Below are positions 41,186 to 50,397 of a stretch of DNA of 64,000 nucleotides, piece after piece. Each line of letters starts with the position of its first letter. Positions within the stretch are counted from its first letter, which is position 1. Origin of the DNA: Spirosoma sp. SC4-14 (GTDB lineage Bacteria; Bacteroidota; Bacteroidia; Cytophagales; Spirosomataceae); assembly GCF_037201965.1 (NCBI RefSeq), contig NZ_CP147518.1, forward strand, positions 1,673,001 through 1,737,000, given 5' to 3'. The translations under genes were made by a program, and so were the position numbers. Under the pieces are notes generated by a model. That model was not told where the DNA came from. It was given only the letters and a program-made list of their open reading frames with translations, and made no database searches.

Positions 41186-43963
41186 TCATCGTCCAGAAAA
41201 GTCAAAGTACAGTGTCAGTTCTTTGGCGCGGGCGGGCTCTTTTTCGTAATCGTAAAACGCGTATTTCTGTCCCATCGGCCCGGTGGTTTCGTTCCGCTGT
41301 GTTTTGGTGCCGATGCTGGGAATGCCCTGCATGAACGAAATGTCGCCCGACGGGAAAATGGGTTCGTAGTTGTGCCACTGGTCGGTTTTCCAGGCGGGTG
41401 TGAACAGCCGGAAAAATACATCTTCGTTCTCGGTCGCAACGATAAACGGATTGTCGGCTTCGAACCGGCACCAGTACAGGTTGGCATGATAGCCTTTGAA
41501 TTCGGGATAAACCAGCGGCTGCTCACCCGTTTCGGTGTTATTATAGGCTTTGCTCCAGACACCCAGCGTACCGCCCTTTAACCGGTTTTTCCAGACGCGG
41601 TACGGCCCTTTCCCCATCCACTTGACGGCCTTTATTTTGTCTTCCGGGAATGAAAAATTGACCCCGTTCATAAACGTAAAATAGGCATTGGGGAAATAAC
41701 GCACCCGCATTTTTACCCAGCCCGACGTATAAACTGTCCACTGCAAGGTATTGTAGGCCGTTTTCCGGTCGAAGGCCGATTCGATGATAAGGTTTTTGCC
41801 TTCAGTACGCTGGGTGAAGTGGCTGAAATTATTGACGGCTTCCTGCAAAATCGGGCCATTTGTCAGCAGTACGTTCCCGTTAGCGTTCGAAACCTGACGC
41901 AGAACCCCGTTACGTTTGCTGATCGACAGCTGAATCCCGTTGGCCGTTACGTTATACAGCGAATCGGTTTCGGTGAGCGTTACGTTGCCCGATCCTTCGG
42001 TTTTGACCATTTTGGCCGCAAACTGATCCGGTAACGTAATCGGAAAGCTCCAGGTAAACAGCTCGCGTTTGGACGGGTCAGTGGCCGTGATGTATAACAA
42101 ATCGTAGTCCATCCAGTCGGCGGGAAGAGCCGCTTTCAGGACACCCTTTTCCAGTGGTTTCAGAGTTGGGGCCACAACCGAAAATGGTCTTCCCGCCCCA
42201 GACGAGCCTCCGACTTTAACTAACTTCCCGGTAAACGAACACTGAGCCGTATTGGTAAAATGGTAGCGGTTTTCAATCGGGAACGTACCATCGAAGGTGG
42301 GCGTAATTTCCCGACGTTCCAGCCGGATTGGCGACCAGACTTCTTTGATGGTGAAAAAGCTACCTTCCTTTTCGCGGTACGGTCCTACAATTCCATCAGC
42401 CCCACGATTGCCATCGGTATCGAGCAATCCTTTGCCGCCATTCCGGTCGGTACGTACCACGCCCTGGTCAGCGAAGTCCCACAGAAAACCACCGGCGGCC
42501 AGGGGTTCATGCCACATCGCTTCCCAGTAATCCTCAAGCCCCGCCCCGTGGCCACCATCGTACATGCCATGCAAAAACTCGGTCGGCAGCGTAATGGAAT
42601 GCCCGAGATTATAATTGCCAATGCCGTAGTTGAATTCGCGGTAATGCTGCGTATCGAAGCCATTGAAACCTTCCCAGGCATGAAGTACGTGCCGTTTTTG
42701 TAGGTCTTCTTTCGCAAAAAGCGGGTCTAGGTCGCGGTTATGGCCACCTTCGTTGCCGTTGATCCAGAGAATGACCGACGGGTGGTTGAGGTCGTGCCGG
42801 ATCAGTTCGTGCAGGAGTTTGGTACCAGTCGGGGTATCGTAATGCCCATGCCAGCCCGCCAGTTCATCGAACACAAACAGCCCCAGCGAATCGCAGACAT
42901 CCAGAAAATGATCGTCGGGCGGGTAGTGCGACATTCTGACGGCGTTCATGTTCATGTCTTTCATCAGATTGACGTCCAGTACACTCACGCCTTTACTCAG
43001 CGCCCGCCCCGACGACGGCCAGAACGAGTGCCGGTTCACCCCCTTCAACTTGATCTTTGTACCATTGACGTAGATGCCATCCCGCTGCCGAATCTCAACG
43101 GTTCGAAATCCAAACGGTTGCGTGACGACGTGAACGGGTTTTCCAGCCTGTAGTAGCCGAAACTCAACTTTATAGCGATTCGGGGTTTCCGACGTCCACA
43201 GCATCGGATTGGCGATTGTTTTTGTCAACGTAACGGTTGGATTACCCGAGCCGACTTTGGTGGTAAACGGTGTGCCTACTTTCTGTCCCGAAACCGTCAA
43301 AATCTGTGCGGTTACGTCGGCGGGTTTTCCGTTCGTATTCAGTTGAAGCTGCGCCCTGAACGTACCGTTCGCTTTGGCGTCGATAGCTACGTGGTCGATG
43401 TGGTCGGCGGGGAGAATTTCCAGATAGACAGGTCGAAAAATGCCGCCAAAAATCCAGAAATCGCCTTTCCGTTCGGCTTCATTCACGGATGGGTTGGCCG
43501 AGTGTTTCGAGATGGTAGCTTCGAGTAGATTACTGGTGCCGTAGTTGAGCAAATTCGTTACGTCATATTTAAATGCATAATATGCACCCTGATGAATCGG
43601 CCCGGCGGATTTGCCGTTGAGTTTTATGTCGGCATCCGTCATAACTCCCTCAAACACAAGGTTCACGCGCTTGCCTTTCCAGGCCATGGGTGCCTGAAAT
43701 TCGTATTTGTACAAGCCCTGCTCCTTTCCTTTTGCCGAGTCTTTATTGAAGCCGTAGTTGTATTTTCCGAACCCCTGCAATTCCCAGTTTGACGGTACTG
43801 GAATGGTCGTCCACTTGCCCGAATTCTGACCGGCCGTGCAGTAGAATTGCCAGTTTACGGTACGATAATTCCCCGTTCCCGACAGGTAACGCCGTTCGGT
43901 CGGCTGGGCCAAAGCGAGTTGACCGAGGGAGAGGATGAAGAGGGTTAAAAAATGGTATTTCAT
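41186..43963 (-). CDS. GH2-family glycoside hydrolase
   Basis: A 925-residue exported enzyme from the ATG at 43963 (MKYHFLTLFILSLGQLALA). It has a jelly-roll (FEGVMTDADIKLNGKSAG), an Ig-like domain and a TIM barrel (KLKGVNRHSFWPSSGRALS, MSHYPPDDHFLDVCDSLGLFVFDE). Acid/base Glu405 is in WINGNEGG and nucleophile Glu462 in TEFLHGMYDGG. Extra C-terminal sandwiches end in the bgal_small-like part. GH2 covers beta-galactosidases, beta-glucuronidases and alpha-L-arabinopyranosidases. Within RG-II loci GH2 enzymes remove beta-linked uronic acids, galactose or arabinopyranose. Specificity cannot be read from sequence. Confidence 0.9.
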   Translation of the reverse strand: MKYHFLTLFILSLGQLALAQPTERRYLSGTGNYRTVNWQFYCTAGQNSGKWTTIPVPSNWELQGFGKYNYGFNKDSAKGKEQGLYKYEFQAPMAWKGKRVNLVFEGVMTDADIKLNGKSAGPIHQGAYYAFKYDVTNLLNYGTSNLLEATISKHSANPSVNEAERKGDFWIFGGIFRPVYLEILPADHIDHVAIDAKANGTFRAQLQLNTNGKPADVTAQILTVSGQKVGTPFTTKVGSGNPTVTLTKTIANPMLWTSETPNRYKVEFRLLQAGKPVHVVTQPFGFRTVEIRQRDGIYVNGTKIKLKGVNRHSFWPSSGRALSKGVSVLDVNLMKDMNMNAVRMSHYPPDDHFLDVCDSLGLFVFDELAGWHGHYDTPTGTKLLHELIRHDLNHPSVILWINGNEGGHNRDLDPLFAKEDLQKRHVLHAWEGFNGFDTQHYREFNYGIGNYNLGHSITLPTEFLHGMYDGGHGAGLEDYWEAMWHEPLAAGGFLWDFADQGVVRTDRNGGKGLLDTDGNRGADGIVGPYREKEGSFFTIKEVWSPIRLERREITPTFDGTFPIENRYHFTNTAQCSFTGKLVKVGGSSGAGRPFSVVAPTLKPLEKGVLKAALPADWMDYDLLYITATDPSKRELFTWSFPITLPDQFAAKMVKTEGSGNVTLTETDSLYNVTANGIQLSISKRNGVLRQVSNANGNVLLTNGPILQEAVNNFSHFTQRTEGKNLIIESAFDRKTAYNTLQWTVYTSGWVKMRVRYFPNAYFTFMNGVNFSFPEDKIKAVKWMGKGPYRVWKNRLKGGTLGVWSKAYNNTETGEQPLVYPEFKGYHANLYWCRFEADNPFIVATENEDVFFRLFTPAWKTDQWHNYEPIFPSGDISFMQGIPSIGTKTQRNETTGPMGQKYAFYDYEKEPARAKELTLYFDFSGR

Positions 43964-44022
43964 TATTGGCATTAGTCGTCCAGGGGCCAACCACAAAGGA
44001 AAGGCTGGTTAAGTTTAGTATT

Positions 44023-44165
44023 CAACCCTGAAGGGGTGATAGGATTGTAGAGAAACAAAGCCACAATAGCCTCTGAGCCCCGAAGGGGCGACACTCTTTC
44101 ACCCCTTCGGGGCTCAAATGGAGAGATGCCCCATTTTCTATAATCCTTTCATCCCTTCGGGATTG
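44023..44165. repeat. Composite palindrome, copy B, overlapping the GH43-like stop
   Basis: Outer arms (AACCCTGAAGGGGTGATAGG at ~44027 and its imperfect mirror ending ATCCCTTCGGGATT at ~44164) enclose a strong inner hairpin (GAGCCCCGAAGGGG mirrored in CCCCTTCGGGGCTC, ~44077-44117). The order and much of the sequence match 23682-23823. The right arm supplies the last codons (NPEGMKGL and stop) of the GH43-like gene. Confidence 0.75.
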
Positions 44166-45172
44166 CCTTTCAACAACCCGTTCAAAATCTTCTTCTTAGC
44201 CCTAAAAATCGTACCGTGCTTGTGGCCTTCGGGAACTGATATGTATGACTTCACATCCGTAAACGTTTTGAAATCGCGCGTCCTGACAGCATCATAGGTT
44301 TTCGCCTGATACGAGTCAAAGTAGATCAGCCAGTCATCGCCCACTTTGGCTACCGATGGGCCTTCGGTGAATTTTTCCGTAAACGCTTTCGATACGTTTG
44401 TAAATGGCCCCGTTGGTTTAGTGCCAAAGGCGACTTTGATGTTCCGTTCGGGACGGGTATTGTCTTTCAGCACCAGCACGTAATCCGATGCGTTACGTTT
44501 TATAATGACGGCATCGATCACACTGAATTTCGGGTCCAGAAAGAGTTTTGTCGGGGCAAACGTTTGAAAATCCTTCGTGGTGGTGTAATACATCCGGTGG
44601 TTATTCTTCTCCTCTTCTTCCCCCCGCTCAAATCGCCCGGGAATGGTAGACGCCCAGATAATCACAAACTCGTTGGCTTGGTCATCATAGAACAGTTCGG
44701 GCGCCCAGACATTTACGGTGGTGGGTTCGTGTTCCATCACCGGAATAAACCGCTCCGGCGACCAGTGAATCAGGTCTTTCGAGCTGGCATACCCAAACCC
44801 TTTATCATCCCGCCATCTGCTCGTCCAGACCAGATGGAACGTACCGTCTTTCCCCTGCGCAATCGACGGATCGCGCATCACTTTCTGATTGCCAATTTCG
44901 GGTTTCAAAAACGTACGGTTCAGATCGGTCCATTTATAGCCATCGTAACTGTAGAGAAAGCGCAGTCCTTCATTAGCCGGTTCATGAAACGAGCTGAATA
45001 AGTAAACGTCTTTTGAGCAGGAGCTTAAAAAAAAAGGGAGAAGAATAAGCCCGACAAACTTATTCTTCAGTTTAAAAACCCCTAAATCCCCTAAAGGTGA
45101 CTTAGTACAAGTTCGTGCAAAGTCCCCTTTAGGGGATTTAGGGGTTTGGGGAGCTCTATGACGCGTCTTCAT
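44138..45172 (-). CDS. GH43-like lipoprotein with repeat-derived ends
   Basis: A 344-residue protein starting at an ATG that overlaps the GH140 stop (ATGA, 45169-45172), so translation is probably coupled. Residues ~39-52 are the real signal (KFVGLILLPFFLSSC, lipobox Cys52); residues 1-33 are encoded by a palindrome. The mature part is a GH43-type propeller (GNQKVMRDPSIAQGKDGTFHLVWTSRW, DLIHWSPERFIPV, NVWAPELFYDD, FTEGPSVAKVGDDWLIYFD), resembling arabinosidase-like proteins. The last residues (NPEGMKGL) come from another palindrome. The long n-region may weaken export unless an internal non-ATG start (for example CTG just before KNKFVG) is used. Confidence 0.75.
   Translation of the reverse strand: MKTRHRAPQTPKSPKGDFARTCTKSPLGDLGVFKLKNKFVGLILLPFFLSSCSKDVYLFSSFHEPANEGLRFLYSYDGYKWTDLNRTFLKPEIGNQKVMRDPSIAQGKDGTFHLVWTSRWRDDKGFGYASSKDLIHWSPERFIPVMEHEPTTVNVWAPELFYDDQANEFVIIWASTIPGRFERGEEEEKNNHRMYYTTTKDFQTFAPTKLFLDPKFSVIDAVIIKRNASDYVLVLKDNTRPERNIKVAFGTKPTGPFTNVSKAFTEKFTEGPSVAKVGDDWLIYFDSYQAKTYDAVRTRDFKTFTDVKSYISVPEGHKHGTIFRAKKKILNGLLKGNPEGMKGL
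45076..45147. repeat. 22-bp perfect palindrome inside the GH43-like 5' end
   Basis: Arms 45076-45097 and 45126-45147 are perfect inverted copies (core CCCCTAAATCCCCTAAAGG), extendable by a few imperfect pairs, with a 28-nt loop. The whole unit lies within codons ~9-33 of the GH43-like gene. It is read in frame as TPKSPKGDF...KSPLGDLGV. Confidence 0.85.
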
Positions 45173-46581
45173 TTCTTCTGAATGACTAATACCCAGTCGT
45201 TTCCGTTTTTGGGGTCGGCAGGCGGGTTAAATTCCTGAACACCTGTGTTTGGTACGTCGCCAATGGCGGTCGTTTTGCCGTCGCGCGGGCTGAACCACGA
45301 AGCCGTTACGTTATCGCCGGGAATTTTACCCATGTTCAGCCTGATGTTCCGGCCCGTGTACGTATACACCAGCGCATAATCGGGACCGCGACTGGCTACC
45401 AGATAATCATAGCGGTTTCCCTGATTGGCAATCAGCGACTGATCGGGAACACGGTCGAAAAACGAATGCGCAAGCATCAGCTTTTTCAGGTGAATCATCT
45501 GACTGGCACCGGGCGCATCGATGGCTTTTGTCCAGTCGTCGATGGCTCCAAACGAACTCTTTTTATCGCCTTTTTTATAAAACTGCATGATCGAGTTATG
45601 TCCGTAGGTGTACCCAAACGCTCCCGCCAGCACCGACCAGTAGCCGTAGCGTCGCACATCATCGGCCGTCCAGCGCGGGTCTTCCGGATTGTGCAGGCCG
45701 TGCGGAATCTGTTCGTACGACGGCTCGCCATCAATAACCGGCTTGGTCGGTTTTAGCGCCAGATCAGCCTGCATATACCGCCAGTTATCTTCGCCATAAT
45801 GCTGTTCATCCTTCGCCGAGGTATCCTGCGCATACGATTTGTGGCCTGACTGTACCATGTTGAAATCCAGCCAGGGTTCAGTATGGAACCACTCCGAAGA
45901 AGACGTCCGGCCGCGCGGATGGAACGTGATCAGGTGCGTTGAATCGATCTGGTTGATAGTCCGGCCAATGGTTTTCCAGACTTCCAGCGAATCACTGCCT
46001 TTGATGTCGCCCCCATCCAGCCAGATGATGTTTGGCCGGTTTTTATAGCGATTCGCCAAAAAGTCGGCGTAGGTTTTCGCCCGCTGCTGATTGACGTGTT
46101 TGGTCTTTACGTTGTTGCCCCAGAGCGGAACCAGCGCCATATAAATACCCTTTTCGCCCGCCTTATCGACCACGAAATCGACGTGATCCCAGAAATCATA
46201 TTGCGCTGAGTCGCTGACGGATTCCCCTTTTGTAAGCTTAGGTGTTGCTATATTTTTGCCGATCAGAGCAGAGTCGCCGTAAACATTTGCGGCTGCGAGC
46301 GTGTGCAACACCATCACCTGAATAACGTTGAAGCCTTTTTGTTTCCGGTTTTCGAGGTATGTTTCGGCTTCCTCGCGCGTCAGTCGATTGAAAAGCAGCC
46401 AGCCCGTATCGCCCAGCCAGAAGAACGGTTTATGGTCACCCATGGTCAGAAATCGCCCGTTTTCGGATACAGAAAGTCGGTTAGGATCAATCTCTGACGC
46501 TTTTTTTTCAGAATTGCAGGCTATACTGATTGCCAGTAAACATCCGGCAAAAAATGTGTGTTTAAACGATGGGTTTACCAT
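45169..46581 (-). CDS. GH140-family enzyme (apiosidase-type, DUF4038)
   Basis: A 470-residue exported protein from the ATG at 46581 (a TTG at 46587 would add two residues), with a lipobox-like IACNS at ~22. The TIM barrel shows GRFLTMGDHKPFFWLGDTGWLLFNRL (DUF4038 opening), RPNIIWLDGGDIKG and TKPVIDGEPSYEQ. The candidate catalytic pair is Asp189 and Glu286, with the same spacing as I recall for BT1012 (Asp187, Glu284). A C-terminal beta-domain follows. GH140 removes the apiose-linked side chain from the RG-II backbone. Divergent from DeoR and translationally coupled to the GH43-like gene. Confidence 0.85.
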   Translation of the reverse strand: MVNPSFKHTFFAGCLLAISIACNSEKKASEIDPNRLSVSENGRFLTMGDHKPFFWLGDTGWLLFNRLTREEAETYLENRKQKGFNVIQVMVLHTLAAANVYGDSALIGKNIATPKLTKGESVSDSAQYDFWDHVDFVVDKAGEKGIYMALVPLWGNNVKTKHVNQQRAKTYADFLANRYKNRPNIIWLDGGDIKGSDSLEVWKTIGRTINQIDSTHLITFHPRGRTSSSEWFHTEPWLDFNMVQSGHKSYAQDTSAKDEQHYGEDNWRYMQADLALKPTKPVIDGEPSYEQIPHGLHNPEDPRWTADDVRRYGYWSVLAGAFGYTYGHNSIMQFYKKGDKKSSFGAIDDWTKAIDAPGASQMIHLKKLMLAHSFFDRVPDQSLIANQGNRYDYLVASRGPDYALVYTYTGRNIRLNMGKIPGDNVTASWFSPRDGKTTAIGDVPNTGVQEFNPPADPKNGNDWVLVIQKK

Positions 46582-46613
46582 GCACAAAGAATGAGATTTT
46601 CGGGCCTGGTAAC

Positions 46614-46646
46614 TTGTATGATTTTTTCGGCGGTTTGTATGATTTT
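46614..46646. promoter_or_regulatory. 12-bp direct repeat in the DeoR/GH140 gap (candidate operator)
   Basis: TTGTATGATTTT occurs exactly twice (46614-46625 and 46635-46646), 21 bp apart, that is two helical turns, on the same face of the DNA. It lies in the 215-bp region between the divergent DeoR and GH140 starts, 33 bp from the GH140 ATG. DeoR-family repressors commonly bind direct repeats near their own gene. Confidence 0.6.
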
Positions 46647-46796
46647 ATCAACCTGAATGCTGTTTTACGGTATTCGGCAGGTCGTTATGCAACATTGATA
46701 AAGAAGGGAGAGGCATTTAAGCAGACTTTACTTCGATGGCTTGAGCCGTATTTCAGAAGTGAATGATTCTTTTCTTTACTTTTGACGGTTTTCGAG

Positions 46797-47576
46797 ATGA
46801 ACGAAGTCAGTATGCTGCCGAATCAACGCCGGGATAAAATACTTGAATTATTAAAGGAAGATGGCTCTGCCAAGGTTATTGATCTGGCCCGGATCTTTAA
46901 AGTGACCGAAGTAACGATTCGGCAGGATCTGGAAAAGCTGGAAAAAGATGGCCTGGTCATCAAAGAACACGGTGGGGCTTACCTGAAAAACGTGGAAGAT
47001 CAGGTACGCACGTTTTCGCTGGGAAATCAGGAGAACATCGATAAAAAAGAAGTCATTGCCACTAAATGCCTGGAGTTCATCGAAAGTGGCGACAGTATTA
47101 TTCTGGATTCAGGGTCGACGACCACTGAAATAGCCAAAAAACTGCGGGGGTATAAAAACCTGACCGTCATTACCAATGCCCTGAACATCGCGTTGATTCT
47201 GGGAGCCGAACCCGGCATTGAAGTGATCATGACGGGTGGCGAATTCAAACCGCCAACGTTGTCGTTAACGGGTCAGAAAGCCGCCGATTTTTTCAAGGGA
47301 ATCAATGTACAGAAGCTCTTTCTGGCCACGGCAGGCATATCCCTCAAATCGGGTTTAACCTACCCAAGTATCAGCGATCTGGTCGTTAAAAAAGCCATGA
47401 TCGACGCTGCCGATACAACTTATCTGGTCGCCGATTCAACCAAAATTGGTAAAAGCGCTTTCGCCAGCCTGGGAGCCCTATCGCTGATTGATTACATCAT
47501 TACGGATGCGGGTATCGAAGAAAAACACAAGCAGGTGTTTCATGATAATGAGATTGAGCTGATCCTTGCTACGTAA
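46797..47576 (+). CDS. DeoR-family transcriptional regulator
   Basis: A 259-residue regulator from the ATG at 46797; the frame is open to a TTG at 46782, and MLPNQRR at 46812 is another possible start. The N-terminal winged helix reads RRDKILELLKEDGSAKVIDLARIFKVTEVTIRQDLEKLEKDGL. The DeoR C-terminal sensor domain has the GDSIILDSGSTTTEIAKKL phosphate-binding motif and TGG and DSTKIGKSAF segments, which bind phosphorylated sugars. Such regulators repress sugar catabolic operons. Its place between GH140 and GH138-like genes suggests it controls the second hydrolase array through an intracellular sugar phosphate. Confidence 0.92.
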   Translation: MNEVSMLPNQRRDKILELLKEDGSAKVIDLARIFKVTEVTIRQDLEKLEKDGLVIKEHGGAYLKNVEDQVRTFSLGNQENIDKKEVIATKCLEFIESGDSIILDSGSTTTEIAKKLRGYKNLTVITNALNIALILGAEPGIEVIMTGGEFKPPTLSLTGQKAADFFKGINVQKLFLATAGISLKSGLTYPSISDLVVKKAMIDAADTTYLVADSTKIGKSAFASLGALSLIDYIITDAGIEEKHKQVFHDNEIELILAT

Positions 47577-47586
47577 GTGATACTTT

Positions 47587-47646
47587 TCTTTTGACAGGAT
47601 GGACAGGTTTTTTTGATAATTAATCCTGTAAATCCTGCCAGAAAAA
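47587..47646. terminator. Bidirectional hairpin between DeoR and GH138-like genes
   Basis: Imperfect arms of the GACAGGAT family (TTTTGACAGGATGGACAGG at 47589-47607; AATCCTGTAAATCCTGCCAG at ~47622-47641). T-rich loop side on plus and A-run at 47642-47647, giving a T-run on the minus strand. It separates two convergent genes. Confidence 0.6.
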
Positions 47647-47649
47647 ATA

Positions 47650-50397
47650 TCACTCGAACAACCAGTCAATATTCTTTTTATTTCCGGCAAGGCCCGCATC
47701 GAAGGCTGGTATTTCCTGATTTCCATCCATGAAGCCGAGCAGCAGACAGGCACCTTTGCCCAGATTCAGCGTGTGATGACCAGATTTGAAGGAATACGTG
47801 TGGACATTGACGGGTGGCAACCCATTTACCAGAATGGCATTCGAGATTTTGATTTCCGACTGACCGTAGTCGTTGGCGCTGGCATCCGTTTCCAGTTCGG
47901 GAGCAGGCAGGTAGTTGGGTTTCTTTTCGTTGAAAAAGCCTACCAGCAGTTTTACCGGCTGGGTCGTCGTAAACGTCAGACTGGTACGTTCCGATTGCAG
48001 TGTTGTTTTAGCCAGTTTCAAGCCCTTCAAGAGCCTTAATTCGGGAGCCAGCTCGCTGATGGTAGCAAGCGTATCGGCAAAAACAGCCTGCCCTTTCTCG
48101 AGCGAATACCGTTCCACCTGCGGACTTTGCCACGTAACGGTAGCGGGTTTTAGCGGCACAGGCTGTTTGGCAACGGCAGCCGGAGCGGACTTCAATGAGT
48201 CGAGCACGTGCTTAAATCGAGTTAACTCTTTCTGATACACCGGCAGCATCTCTCCCCACGTTTTATACGTTCCGTCGACACCGCGCATTGGTATTTTACG
48301 CTGCTGGGTTTGCATACTGTTGGCATACAGATACGTGTCTTTCGTGAGATTCGTCAGATCGGTAAAATGCTTCACACTGCTTTCGAGTAGCGGCACGGCT
48401 TTTTCCAGATCGCGAACGTCGCTGGAGTATTTGTAACGGAGAACAGCCAGAGCTGCCCGGGCTTTCTGGGCGTAGAAATTGGCCAGCGCGTTCTGGCAAT
48501 ATATATCATTTTTCAGTCGGTCGAATTCGGTCTTGTCTCTCGTGACGGTACCAGCGGCTTTATCGATGGCGGCTACGGCTTTTTTACCGTGTTCAACTAC
48601 CTCGTCGGCTACCTGAACCGGTGTTTCGCCAATGTGACGGTCTTGCTTCCAATCCTTCTCGACATAGTCGATAATCATTTCGCCTTCAGGCGCTTCCGAT
48701 TCATACATGAGCGTAAAAAGCCCATAGCGAAACGGATTGATGAGCTGCGTCATGAGCATACCCAACGTCAGTGTTTGCCGGTTGCCATCGGTGATGCCGT
48801 AGCGCCGTAATAATTTAGGTTCTATCTCCCCCGCCTGTTCATACGCTTCGAGTATGTCTTTGCCCTTGCCAACGGTCAGGCCATATTGATTGGCTAGTTG
48901 CGTTCCCCAATAAGTGATTTCTTCCGAACGATTTCGATTCGCTTTCCAGGCGTAACGCGCCCAGGTTTTGTACCACATCCAGTCGCGGTCGAGCTGGAGC
49001 AGCCGCGGGCTGGTTTTGTCGGCGGTATAGGGCCAGTCCCAGTACGAAGCTTCGGGATATAGATGCAGGCCGTTGGCGCCATAAACGCTGTGCATGGCCT
49101 GCACCGACTTCTGAATAAAATCGGCAGAACCGTAGCGAAACGGCTCCAGATTGGCCAGAATATGCACATTCTCCACGTGAACCGTACCAATGTTGCTGAG
49201 CGTTCGGTGCAGGTCGGCCCATTTGCCGCGTGGTGTGTAGGTCGTCAGGGCTTCGCCGTTGAACTTCGCCATCGTGTACAAATTTTTGTACAGCGGTACA
49301 GCAGCTTTCATCACACGGGGAGCGTCAGTATCATGGGCACGTAACACAATAGGCGGTTCGGTGGTTTGGCCCAGCAACTTCAACCCATCCTTCACGCCCG
49401 GAATAATGGTTTTGGTAAACCAGTCGACATCGTCCTGACCAACGCCTTCCATCGCTTCACCGAGCGTGATGAGCAAACCGACGTTCGGGTATTTCTGCAC
49501 AAAAGCAGCAATCGATTTTTGGGTGTAATCAGCGATCAGCGGAATAATGGGGCGGTTCCGGTCCTGCGTTTTGATGTTGTGATGTTCGGCAAAGGGTTTC
49601 GAGACAATAATGTTGTAAAACATTTGAATCACCCAGATCCCCCGCTTATCGGCCTCTGTAGTCAGAAATCGAAAAATCTCCTCGTTTTTTCGGAACGTAG
49701 CGTCATCCACTTCCACCGCATACGGATACTCCTTCAACCTGACCAGCGACGCAAATGGGTGACCGTTCCACAGATACAGCGAGTTATAGCGGTTCTCAAC
49801 CATCATATCCAGGTACCGAATCCACAGCGCTTTGTCATACAGCCAGGGAAACGTTTCGGGCGTATAAGGGTATTCGTACACCGTGCGGCCGGGCAGATAG
49901 GTTGGTTTCTGAACGCCCACGCACGTACCGCGAAGCACCATTTCGGGTTTGTCGGCGAGGTTGATGGTGTCGGGCAGTTCACCTGTTTCCTTGACTTTGT
50001 CCGCCAGCTCCAGACAGCCATACAACACCCCGGACAGATCGGCTCCGGCTACCAGAAATGGGTTCCGGTCAGCTTTGCGGATCGAAAAACTTTCTTTTCC
50101 GGGGTCTTTCTCTGGTGTAAGTTTATACGTAGCCGCTAGCTGTCTGACAGCCTCATCTGACCATAAACCGACCAGAATCTGCTGACTGCCGGTGGCCTTC
50201 CTGCCCTGCACAATGGTGGCCTGATAACCTGCTTTTGTTAAGGCCTGTTTCAGTTTCTCGGCCCCAAACCTAATGCGGGCATGGGCCGATGCCGGAATGA
50301 CAAGGGTAATCAACGTATCTTTTTTAGGGGCTTTTTGTGCTATCGAAGTGAATGACAGCAGCACAAAAAGGGCCGAAACGAGGGTATTTCGATACAT
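47650..50397 (-). CDS. GH138-like alpha-D-galacturonidase candidate
   Basis: A 915-residue exported protein (signal peptide to ~20). Residues ~28-140 form a GH20b/GH67N-like alpha/beta domain (ARIRFGAEKLKQALTKAGYQATI, ILVGLWSDEAVRQL, DLSGVLYGCLELAD). A TIM barrel follows (LRGTCVGVQKP, WIRYLDMMVENRYNSLYLWNGHPF, ADKRGIWVIQMFYNI). Two conserved-looking acids are Glu314 (LLITLGEAMEG) and Glu382 (KFNGEALTTYTPRG). Their 68-residue spacing agrees with the pair I recall for BpGH138 (Glu294, Glu361). GH138 removes GalA from RG-II chain A. It lacks GH115 motifs and the canonical GH67 core. A long helical region (~570-700) and a C-terminal beta-domain follow. Could alternatively be an uncharacterised alpha-glucuronidase-like family. 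Confidence 0.6.
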   Translation of the reverse strand: MYRNTLVSALFVLLSFTSIAQKAPKKDTLITLVIPASAHARIRFGAEKLKQALTKAGYQATIVQGRKATGSQQILVGLWSDEAVRQLAATYKLTPEKDPGKESFSIRKADRNPFLVAGADLSGVLYGCLELADKVKETGELPDTINLADKPEMVLRGTCVGVQKPTYLPGRTVYEYPYTPETFPWLYDKALWIRYLDMMVENRYNSLYLWNGHPFASLVRLKEYPYAVEVDDATFRKNEEIFRFLTTEADKRGIWVIQMFYNIIVSKPFAEHHNIKTQDRNRPIIPLIADYTQKSIAAFVQKYPNVGLLITLGEAMEGVGQDDVDWFTKTIIPGVKDGLKLLGQTTEPPIVLRAHDTDAPRVMKAAVPLYKNLYTMAKFNGEALTTYTPRGKWADLHRTLSNIGTVHVENVHILANLEPFRYGSADFIQKSVQAMHSVYGANGLHLYPEASYWDWPYTADKTSPRLLQLDRDWMWYKTWARYAWKANRNRSEEITYWGTQLANQYGLTVGKGKDILEAYEQAGEIEPKLLRRYGITDGNRQTLTLGMLMTQLINPFRYGLFTLMYESEAPEGEMIIDYVEKDWKQDRHIGETPVQVADEVVEHGKKAVAAIDKAAGTVTRDKTEFDRLKNDIYCQNALANFYAQKARAALAVLRYKYSSDVRDLEKAVPLLESSVKHFTDLTNLTKDTYLYANSMQTQQRKIPMRGVDGTYKTWGEMLPVYQKELTRFKHVLDSLKSAPAAVAKQPVPLKPATVTWQSPQVERYSLEKGQAVFADTLATISELAPELRLLKGLKLAKTTLQSERTSLTFTTTQPVKLLVGFFNEKKPNYLPAPELETDASANDYGQSEIKISNAILVNGLPPVNVHTYSFKSGHHTLNLGKGACLLLGFMDGNQEIPAFDAGLAGNKKNIDWLFE

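Noticed and set aside
47650..50397. First reading as GH115 or GH67 alpha-glucuronidase
   Set aside because: GH115 hallmark sequences are absent and the core differs from GH67; the size, N-terminal domain and the spacing of two Glu fit GH138 better, though not conclusively.
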